Below, piece by piece: positions 55,776 through 64,000 of a stretch of 64,000 nucleotides of DNA. The DNA comes from Myotis daubentonii (taxonomy: Eukaryota > Chordata > Mammalia > Chiroptera > Vespertilionidae): NCBI RefSeq assembly GCF_963259705.1, contig NC_081844.1, forward strand, positions 21,437,715-21,501,714, given 5' to 3'. Below the pieces are notes generated by a model. That model did not search any database. It saw only the letters and a list, made by a program, of their open reading frames with translations, and had not been told where the DNA came from. Positions within the stretch are counted from its first letter, which is position 1. Each line of letters begins with the position of its first letter. The translations under genes were made by a program, and so were the position numbers.

Positions 55776-56240
55776 CTCTGGGCCTGATCAGAGAGGCGCG
55801 GCTGCTGGCCAGGCCCAGAGAGAAAGAGAGAAGGGCTGATCAACAGCTGCCACGGAGGCTACGGATCAGACCCTGCTTCTCTCTCCTGGCCTGATCCACA
55901 GCCCCCTTGGCAGTCAGTGCTGGGTCACTATGCCTGCAGCTACCCAGCACTGACTGCAGGACTGACTTCTGGTCGGTCGAGTCTTCGGTTGTTTTGGACG
56001 TTACGGACCCTGGGTTTTTATATATTAGGATACCTAAAATAGTCAAATTCATAGGGATAAAAAAATAAAAGAGTGGTTACCAGGAGCTGGATGGAGGAGA
56101 GTGAGAGTCACTGTTTAGTGGGTATGGTTTCAATTTTGGATGATGGAAAAGTTTTGGAGATGGGTGGGGTTAATGGTTGCACAACAATGTGAACGTATAT
56201 AATGCCACTGAGCTATGTACTTAAAAATGGTTAAAGTAGT

Positions 56241-56395
56241 AGCCCTGGCCAGGTTGCTCAGTTGGTTGGAGCATCATCCCATACACCAAAAGGTTGCAGG
56301 TTCAATCCCCAGTAGGGTGCATGCATGAGGCAACCGATCAGTGTATCTCTTTCTCTCCCTCTGAAATCAATAAAAACATATCCTCGAATAAACTT
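56241..56395 (+). mobile_element. VES-type SINE, older, at the L1 tail
   Basis: 'gccctggccaggttgctcag', 'gcaggttcaatccccagtag', tail 'aatcaataaaaacatatcct'. Confidence 0.85.
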
Positions 56396-56856
56396 TATGT
56401 TTTGTATATTTTACCATAATAAAAAAATATTTAGTGGGTGTACCTTGCCGCCTTGCTGAATACTGATTTTATTCACTCACAGATTAATGAGTGGTACCCG
56501 AATAGTTTATCTAAAGCTGTTTTCCTTCTGTTACGGCAGTTAAATTGTTGGCTGGTTTTCTTTTGGTAAAATTACATGGTTGTCTACTTGCCTGCTATTG
56601 AATTGCTGTCCTGTTCGCTGTGCCTTCAACTGCTCCTCTCCCCTTTCAGTAAGCTGCTTCTATCCTGGTGTCCTGGGAACAGAGATAAGTCTGCCTTCTT
56701 TGTGGTGTGGGGGCTTTGTGATGACCTTATCAGATGCTACCACTCTATTGTAGCTAAACTTGAGTTTCAGGTTTGTTTTTTAGCTTCAGTTTTTACATTT
56801 GGCATCTGGGGGTTCAACTTGTCTTATTTTGAATTAAAGTTGACTTTATTATTCAC
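56396..56856. other. Inferred BRD4 intron 1, unique stretch
   Basis: Nothing recognised. Confidence 0.4.
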
Positions 56857-56986
56857 CTAAAGGCCTGATGCACGAAATTCATGCAAGGGGCTTGGCCCTC
56901 GCAGCCCTGGCTTCGTCCAGAAGGTCGTCCAGACAGTCGTTCTGCTGTTTGGTCTAATTAGCATATTAGCTCTTTATTATATAGGA
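56857..56986 (-). mobile_element. Very short Helitron (130 bp)
   Basis: Minus strand: TCCTATATAATAAAGAGCTA start at 56986, hairpin-like gcatgaatttcgtgc and TTAG end at 56857, close to the consensus CTAG. Confidence 0.75.
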
Positions 56987-57202
56987 GGATTGTTTTTTCC
57001 ATTTGGATGTCACTGTTTTGAGTGGTACTTCATTGCCTCCTTGAGTTATCGGCTTCAGTGGTAGGTGACTGTTGTGAGGATCCCAGATGTACACTGGGTC
57101 CTTGGTGGTCTGGCGTGAGCCAGCCCTTCCAAGGGCACTGAACCTCCAAGAGAAGGTGTTCTGCCTGCCCAGTGATGAGCAGAGAGCTGCTCTCCTTCCT
57201 TT

Positions 57203-57427
57203 TTTTTTTTTAAATGTATTTTATTTATTTTTTACAGAGAGGAAGGGAGAGAGATAGAGAGTTAGAAACATCGATGAGAGAGAAACATCGATCAGCTCTG
57301 CCTCCTGCACACTTCCCACTGGGGGATGTGCCCACAACCCAGGTACATGCCCTTGACCGGAATCGAACCGGGGACCCTTCAGTCTGCAGGCCGACGCTCT
57401 ATCCACTGAGCCAAACCGGTTTCGGCA
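57203..57427 (-). mobile_element. VES SINE, antisense, young
   Basis: A perfect 15-bp duplication tgctctccttccttt at 57188-57202 and 57428-57442. Confidence 0.95.
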
Positions 57428-57442
57428 TGCTCTCCTTCCTTT

Positions 57443-59231
57443 CCTGGAGTCCTTTAGTGTCCAAAATGATGATATCTAAGACCTAGGACATTTTCAGTTT
57501 GGGATATTTGGGCATAAAAGCCTCTCCAGATATTTCCTCATATGCTCACAGTGCTTTATTAGGCAAGCAGCTTTCTATATTGGTCCATTGTGGTGTAGTC
57601 CCAATAATGCCGAGAGCTTCTGGGTCCCTGTTTCCAGCAGCAAAGAGAGACCTTGGTGGTATAGATTTAAGTCACCCGAGTCTGCAGTCATGAGTAAAGG
57701 CCATACAGGTACCTTGCCAAGACTGTTGTGACTTGAAGGTCTTTTACATTTGGCACATAGGATCTGTGGGGTTTCTGAGAATTCTGAGATAGAAAACCAG
57801 GGAATGGTCAATAAAGACAGTGGCTTGTTGCCATAACTAGGGGACTCTTCTTGGCCTGCTTTCCTAATTAAAGGTGGAATATGTTTGTGAAATGAAAAAT
57901 TGGTCAGCAGAGTAGCTGTTATTCAGCATTGCCTACAATTGTGGCTTTTATTTAGGGAATCATTCTGTGACTACCAGGAGGAATTAGCATTCTTCTAGCT
58001 GTAATAATGTAAACCTAGGGTTTGCTGTCATTGCAAACTACCTGATGGGTGGAGTCCAGGATAACTGGCCTGATCCTTGACTCTCTGGAGAATAATGTAC
58101 ATATGCTTGTAATAATCAAGATTTAGGTAAAAAGTGAAGTTGTAGTATGGAACTGGCTTAATGAGCTGTAAATCCTTAAAGGTAAAAAATAATCTGTCCT
58201 TTTTCATTATCTTTTAAGATGACAATGTAAAGATGCTATCACTGAATGGAAGCTGCTATTTAAGTAAATCACAAGCCACCATGTTCATAATAGAGATATG
58301 TGCCAGGCGAATGGTCTTTTGAGTAATTTACACATGAATGAGATGTTTCAGTGAAGAAAGTTTGTTGTGTGACTGTTACCCCATTTAATACATAAAGTGG
58401 AGGAAATGAGAGGAGATTAAGAACCATAGAGCCTCACTTGTGAAAAATTCCAAGAAGTGGGGACGAAAAATGTCCCAATCCCAGGTACATCCACCCTTTT
58501 TTTCATAGTACATCACATAGTTGTTTTCATTCTTGATTGTTGAACCCATAAGGGCAGGTGCCTTTGTGCTAAATCCCAAGAGCCTGCAGTGCTACAAGAT
58601 ATACAGTAAGTTTGTTGAATGGTTGAATCAGAAATCCAGAGTTTTCACCTAAACCAGGAACATCTGAAATAACAGGGATATACCTAGGTACCCCCACATT
58701 CCTGCTGCTTGGCCAGCCTGGACCAGTTGGTTTTCAGCCTCTCCATTTCCACACCATCTTACAGACAAATGCCAGACAGATACATATTAGCACATACCAG
58801 TGAAGGAGGAAGCAAAAGGACAAGCCAGATAGTTGCTGGATAGCGAGAGGAAGAAAGCTGTAATTGGATCACAGGGACACAGTTAACAAAAGTAGGAGAA
58901 ATCTGGACCCTTATCAGAACTCCTTGGATGGGGTCTTGCAGGGTCAAAAATGCCATTATGCCCACCTCTTTCAATCTAGGTCCTGCTGGGGACCATCACC
59001 TCTGTAGACTTTTTTCTTATTCATAATACTTTTTTCTTCTTAATACTTTTTTAAAAACCTCTCAAGTCATACTTCGGATTGAAATCTATCTTAATAGCCT
59101 TTATTCTCTATCTTTACTCATGAGAGATAGTGAACCTCACCCACAAGGGATCTTGTGTCTATTGGGGGTGGTGCTTACATGTTTTGTTGTTTTGTTTGGT
59201 TTTGTTATTTTGTTTGTTTGGTTTTTTTGTT
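57443..59231. other. Inferred BRD4 intron 1, longest repeat-free stretch
   Basis: About 1.8 kb with no recognised mobile element. No coding exon is evident. The absence of insertions in so crowded a window is suggestive of constraint but not proof. Confidence 0.4.
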
Positions 59232-59431
59232 TTAAGAGAGAGTGGAAGTGAGGGGGAGAGACAGAGAAACATCAGTGTGAGAGAGAGACATCAATTGGTT
59301 GCCTCCTGTACATGTCCCGACCAGGGCTGGGAAAGGGAGCCTGCAACCTGCTCTTGACCAGAATTGAACCTGGCATCCTTCAGTTCGTGGGCCTATGCTA
59401 CGCTCTATCCACTGTGCCAAACTGGCTAGGA
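59232..59431 (-). mobile_element. VES-type SINE, antisense
   Basis: 'ttaagagagagtggaagtga' to 'gtgccaaactggctagga'; its tail is a T/G-rich (TTTGT)n run. Confidence 0.86.
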
Positions 59432-59636
59432 CAGGAGCTTACATTTTCATAAATATGTGGATCAGTATGTAAATGGAACAAATCAGAAACATAAAAACTG
59501 TGTGCTCAGAGAGAGAAGGAGGTTGTGTGTGTTGTGAGCTTTTTTGCCTCTGGATGTGCCTTGGTTGAGGGCAGAATATGTTGGGTCCCAGTCTTGAGGA
59601 CGGCGGCCCCACCACCTCAGTTGTGTTTGCCTAGAG

Positions 59637-59947
59637 CAGCGGTTCTCAACCTGTGGGTCGCGACCCCTTTGGGGGTCGAACGACCCTTTCACAGGGGTCA
59701 CCTAAGACCATTGGAAAACACATATATAATTACATATTGTTTTTGTGATTAATCACTATGCTTTAATTATGTTCAATTTGTGACAATGAAAATACATCCT
59801 GCATATCAGATATTTACATTAGGATTCATAACAGTAGCAAAATTACAGTTATGAAGTAGCAACGAAAATACTTTTATGGTTGGGGGTCACCACAACATGA
59901 GGAACTGTATTAAAGGGTCGCGGCATTAGGAAGGTTGAGAATCAGTG
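59637..59947 (+). mobile_element. SPIN hAT transposon, most complete copy
   Basis: The 311-bp element runs CAGCGGTTCTCAACC ... GGTTGAGAATCAGTG, with a perfect 8-bp duplication gcctagag at 59629-59636 and 59948-59955. It keeps the internal 'tcctgcatatcagatattta' part that the other two copies partly lack. Confidence 0.93.
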
Positions 59948-60087
59948 GCCTAGAGGATCTTTCGTAGGGCTAGTGTTCTGTATGATTTTGTTGAGTGAAA
60001 TTGCTTTCTTCCCTAGGCCTAGGACATATCTGTATAGGTGATGTTCTAGGTATACTTGCACTTAATTACAGTCAACCCTTTGGCTTT

Positions 60088-60544
60088 TCTCAGGCAAAAA
60101 GAGGCCATTGAGAGTGCTAATATTGGTAAGGGTGTGAAAGAAGCAGCTATCACTGGCAATTGAAGAGATTGAAAAACTGGTGTTGATTTAGATAAAGGAA
60201 AAGCTGTTAGCCAGTGACAGCATTTCTGAGGCAGTGATATATGAACACACGAACATGCTGCATGCTGACCTGAAAGACACCCCTGGAACGAGTGCTGAAA
60301 GTGATTCCTTTAAGGCTAGTAGGGGGTAGTTCGATAAATTTAAGAAATTTTTATTCATATGTTAAACAGTATCTTAGACACGTGCTATATATAAGAAAGT
60401 TTAAAACGAAATTATTTGGGGGTCTGGAACAGATTAATTCAATTTACGTGGTTTCTAATGGGGGAAAATGATTTGGTTTTCGAACAAATCACTTCTCAAA
60501 AAGCCTTCCAGAGCGAATTAGATTCTAGAACGGAGGTTCCACTG
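60088..60544 (+). pseudogene. Tigger (pogo/Tc1-mariner) remnant with internal deletion
   Basis: 60088-60330 reads as a decayed transposase N-terminal part ('DLKDTPGTSAESDSFKASRG'-like, with several stops), the region before the CENP-B-like DNA-binding fold. It then jumps to Tigger 3' terminal sequence ending gaggttccactg, followed by TA at 60545. The catalytic domain is absent. Confidence 0.6.
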
Positions 60545-60545
60545 T

Positions 60546-61370
60546 ATTTTTACAGGGTTTGAACTGGATTGAATTAGATGAAGATTTTTCTTTAACTCCC
60601 ATGGTGTGCTGCTTCACCTGAAAGTAGAATGCATTTTGATGCCATTTCTATGGCAACCAGTGAACTCGAAGGGAACAGATTATATATGTTTGTGTTCTAA
60701 CATGGTAACAGAATTAGTGAAGGCACATTGAAATATCATTAATACCATTGCAGCATTTTGAGAATTGAAATAGTCCAGTACTAAATTTTTGACATTGACT
60801 CCATTTGTGTACACTTCTAATAATCTGCCTGTCACTCAATTTAGTCTCTGTTTTGAATGTCATCAGTGAGGGGGGCGCTTAATCCCAAATGGGTTTGCTC
60901 ACACACCTCTACCATTGGGGATTCTTGTGTTTAAGTGTGTGACACCCTTACCCTTACCCCATCCTGGAGGTTTTTACTTACCCATTCTTCCTTTAAATCA
61001 GACCTCCTCCATGAGACCAAATAAGAGAAAATGTGAATTCCTTCTTTGTGGATCTGCAAAAGGTTACTTCTCAGGAAGGCTTCCTTGATCTGAGTCCCTT
61101 GCTGAGGCACCACTGGCACCCTGGGATTTAGCACCCTGTGCCTTCCCTCCTGTCTGAGGGCACGGTCCTAGCTGTGGGTGATTTGGGCGGGGGTGAGGGG
61201 GGTGTCTGGTGTCCCCGCAAGTACACTTTGCTCCCATCCCCCATGATTCACATCTTTCCCAGCTTCCATTCTCTTGGCTTCATCAGATTGAGCTATCCTT
61301 GCACCAATTTTAATTCGGTAAGAAGCATCGTTTTCAACTGGAGTAATTTGGAGACATTTTGAGTGAGTCA
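60546..61370. other. Inferred BRD4 intron 1, unique stretch
   Basis: Nothing recognised. Confidence 0.4.
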
Positions 61371-61378
61371 CCTTAACC

Positions 61379-61592
61379 CAGCCGTGGACAAACTACGGCC
61401 CGCGGGCTGCATCCGGCCCGTTTGAAATGAATAAAACTAAAAAAAAAAAAGACCGTACCCTTTTATGTAATGATGTTTACTTTGAATTTATATTAGTTCA
61501 CACAAACATTCCATCCATGCTTTTGTTCCGGCCCTCCGGTCCAGTTTAAGAACCCATTGTGGCCCTCGAGTCAAAAAGTTTGCCCACCCCTG
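61379..61592 (-). mobile_element. Young hAT element, uninterrupted
   Basis: Termini CAGCCGTGGACAAAC and GTTTGCCCACCCCTG, with a perfect 8-bp duplication ccttaacc. Same family as 38049-40480 and 62253-62453. Confidence 0.93.
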
Positions 61593-61600
61593 CCTTAACC

Positions 61601-62244
61601 CATGGGATATGGGAGACCTGTATACGGGCAGCCTGAGGTGGGAGACAGACATGAAGCAGTTCTAGTGTGGTTCTGTATTTTGGCTTCCCCCAGTTGTTAT
61701 GGACAGTGAGATAGCTCATATGGTTTACATTCTTGTGCTCGTGCCTTGCCTGTTCCAGCCACCATGTACGGTGGGGACAGGGCTGAGGACTGCTGCCTGT
61801 TCCTCTGACCTTCCTCTCGCCTCAGCAGATGGTACTGTTGCGTGTTCTTCTTTGCTAATGAAAGAGCTTATTCATGCCATTCACTGAGGGTGGACTCAGA
61901 GCTCTGCCCTCCTCCATCTGCCGGGGATGGCACCCACCATCCTTCTCAGAGGCCACCCTCATGCATTGACTTCTTCATATAGGTCCAGCACCTTGCACTG
62001 CCCTGAGCAGCACCAGCTGCTCTGAGGCCAGAACAAGGGAAGTACAAAGCCTCTCCAAGCTCTTTACAACATTGGGGAGGGGGGCATCCCAGTTTGGGGA
62101 AGGGGGCTCAGGGCAGCATCTCTAGTCCTGCTGAATTTTGCATGTGTCTCACAAAAACATCGTCTGGGAAGGAGCTACATTTGTAACTAGATCCTGTGTT
62201 CCAATCCCCACCTTCTTGTGAGGAACCCGGGGATTCAGCTCAGG
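61601..62244. other. Spacer between two sister hAT copies
   Basis: Nothing recognised. Confidence 0.4.
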
Positions 62245-62252
62245 CTCTAGAA

Positions 62253-62453
62253 CAGCCGCGGCCCGCGGGCCGAATTCGGCCCGCTTGAAATGAATAAAAC
62301 TATTGAAATAAAAGACCGTACCCTTTTATGTAATGATGTTTACTTTGAATTTATTAGTTCACACAAACACTCCATCCATGCTTTTGTTCCGGCCCTCCGG
62401 TCCAGTTTAAGAACCCATTGTGGCCCTCGAGTCAAAAAGTTTGCTCACCCCTG
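62253..62453 (-). mobile_element. Young hAT element, uninterrupted
   Basis: Termini CAGCCGCGG and TTTGCTCACCCCTG, with a perfect 8-bp duplication ctctagaa. Sister of 61379-61592, about 660 bp away in the same orientation. Confidence 0.93.
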
Positions 62454-62461
62454 CTCTAGAA

Positions 62462-63572
62462 CCTTGTTCAGAAGTTCTCATCTCACCACTCCCTTTGGTG
62501 TGTCCACCTTGGTCCAAAATTCTCCCTTCAATATCTAATGTTTATGTACCTCACATCATGGTTAATGTTTTCTAGGATAGTTTCTACTTCCTTCCCTTTG
62601 ACACCAACTATTCAATTCTTGGAATACAATTTATGTTTTCCCCAGTCCTCTAAATTGCCAACAGACTGACAAAATCCAGGGAGTAGTCATGATACCCTAA
62701 AGCCATGTGGCCCACACCTGCCGCCTATAGCCTGGCCTGCCTGTAACCTGGCCTGCGGTGTCACCAACCAGGAGGCTACTGGTTCCCGGGTCTCTTTTTC
62801 TGCCTACCTCCCCGGCAGGGACTTTGCTTGACATTCTTCTGGGTGCTCTCCCCTCTGGGTATACAACTTCCTTAATGGTCCCCACTCAGCCCTGTTACTC
62901 AGTTCTGTTCTGTCCTGCCCTTATCCCCAGATAACCAACATTTTACCAGATGGTTTAGCAGTTGATTTTAATCCTGGGCTCCCCCTCAGGGTCAACTATC
63001 AGGATTCAGCCTCTTAAACTATATTTGAGTCTGACTCCATCCTCCACCCATTTTTGGGGTCTTCTTGTGATCCTGCAATAGCTTTCATGGTGATCTTGCT
63101 CTCTATTCCCTCAACAATGTTCCCAAATTGTTGGATGCCTAATCCCTAACTAAGGAGACTTCAACTAGTCCTGGGACCAGCAATCCCCAGGGGCGAGCAC
63201 ACCCTTACCCTTTGTTTCCCCAAATCCTTCTCACTTTGAGATCCCATTAGATGCTAATCTCCCTTAGTGCAAATTAAGTACAGCTCCAAATCTTGAGCAA
63301 GCCGCCATGCCAGCGACATTATTTTCATTGTACTTATTTTTGCACTGGCTTTCTCTTCATAGCAGCTGGTGCTAGTTTTGAAGTTACTGATATTTTTTTC
63401 TTTTAATATTGAAAAATTTTACATCTATCAAAAGTAGACTTGCCAATTAACATTTTGCCACCTTTGTTTTATTAGTGCACGGGATTTTTATCCAAACCCT
63501 TTGAAAGTAAGTTGCAGATGTGATATTTTACCTGAAGTGCTTCAGCAAGCATCTCTAAAAATAAGAGCATTT
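62462..63572. other. Inferred BRD4 intron 1, unique stretch
   Basis: No exon or named repeat. Confidence 0.4.
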
Positions 63573-63780
63573 TCTTGCTCTGACAGAGGTGGCTCAGTTA
63601 GCTGGAGCCTCGTCCAGTACACCAAAAGATTGAGGGTTTGATCCCAGGTCGGGTGCATACGGAAGGCAACTGATTGATGTTTTTCTCTCGCATCAATGTT
63701 TCTCTCTTCCTCCTTCTCTCTAAAATCAATAAAAATATATCCTTGGGTGAAGATTTAAAAGCAATAATAAAATAAAAGTA
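63573..63780 (+). mobile_element. VES-type SINE, older, sense
   Basis: 'gacagaggtggctcagttag', 'gagggtttgatcccaggtcg', tail 'aatcaataaaaatatatcct'. Confidence 0.85.
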
Positions 63781-63811
63781 AAGGCATTCTCTTGAAAGCA
63801 GGGACTCCAAC

Positions 63812-64000
63812 TGGCATTTGTGCACCCATGTTCATAGCAGCATTGATCATAGTGGCCACAAGGTAGAAGCAGCAAAAGTGTATATCCATATAGTGGAATA
63901 TTATAAAAAGGAAGGAAATTCTGACACATGTGTAAACCCTGAGGATATCAAGCTAAGTGAAAGAAGCCAGTCATAACAAGGACAAATAATTTCACTTATA
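63812..64000 (+). mobile_element. Old L1 3' fragment, running off the window
   Basis: 'catgttcatagcagcattga', 'aagctaagtgaaagaagcca', the same L1 3' region as at 54600-54829. Confidence 0.75.

Larger units (their letters stand above)
54830..56030 (-). mobile_element. Composite Helitron inside L1
   Basis: Read on the minus strand: outer 5' end TCCTAATATATAAAAACC at 56030; an inner 5' end TCCTATATAATC...ACTAATAAAAGGG at 55328-55295; one 3' end with hairpin GCACGAATATCGTGC then CTAG at 54833-54830. Flanked by A (54829) and T (56031) of the L1. No good 3' terminus is visible for the outer part. Confidence 0.8.
54590..56240 (+). mobile_element. Old L1 3' end split by a composite Helitron
   Basis: 'aaacaacccaaatgtccact' to 'acttatgtaaga' on the left, and 'tacctaaaatagtcaaattc' to 'cttaaaaatggttaaagtag' on the right, form a continuous L1 3' end. 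Confidence 0.82.

Noticed and set aside
24713..64000. BRD4 coding exon with the start codon
   Set aside because: No exon encoding the BRD4 N-terminus or a bromodomain was found on the + strand, so the first coding exon presumably lies beyond the window.

Overview
This window is nuclear DNA of a vespertilionid (vesper) bat. The host genes are mammalian. The repeat content is what points to the bat family: about fifty tRNA-derived VES SINEs, several non-autonomous HeliBat-type Helitrons, young hAT transposons with intact 8-bp target duplications (including three SPIN copies), and solo LTRs of two endogenous-retrovirus classes. Active Helitrons and recent hATs are, among mammals, a known peculiarity of this family. 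No bacterial-style operon, CRISPR array or real tRNA gene is present.

Two host genes lie head-to-tail on the + strand. Positions 1-7050 hold the 3' part of AKAP8 (AKAP95): five coding exons (2168-2309, 2634-2727, 3162-3292, 4375-4470, 5809-6276) encoding both AKAP95-type zinc fingers, the PKA RII-anchoring helix and the stop codon, then a 3' UTR with a polyadenylation signal at 7027. One AKAP8 intron appears to be GC-AG. About 17 kb downstream is a CpG island (about 23330-25170) with CRE, GC-box, ETS and YY1 motifs and two good + strand splice donors (after 24256 and 24712). From the human order AKAP8-BRD4 I read this as the BRD4 promoter and its non-coding first exon(s). A perfect minus-strand donor at 23903 suggests a divergent spliced transcript. 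From 24713 to the end is, I infer, BRD4 intron 1; no BRD4 coding exon was found.

The rest is mobile DNA and unremarkable unique sequence. 7.5-12.2 kb: SINEs and an old antisense L1. 12.6-15.8 kb: two solo LTRs of different classes, an old repeat carrying telomere-like repeats, and a hAT. 16-23 kb: L1, hAT and Helitron nests. 26-37 kb: SINEs, L1 tails and a reversed LTR. 38-41.5 kb: a deep nest in which a hAT contains two abutting Helitrons, one of which contains a solo LTR. 43-49 kb: SPINs, a Helitron that seems to carry captured host DNA, and one SINE hit by two separate solo LTRs. 54.6-57 kb: a composite Helitron inside an L1. 59.6-62.5 kb: a SPIN, a Tigger remnant and two sister hATs.

The most notable structures are the composite Helitrons (38168-40402, 43742-44759, 54830-56030). 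Each has more than one 5' terminus and only one good hairpin-CTAG 3' terminus. In each case the flanking older repeat shows where the insertion begins and ends.
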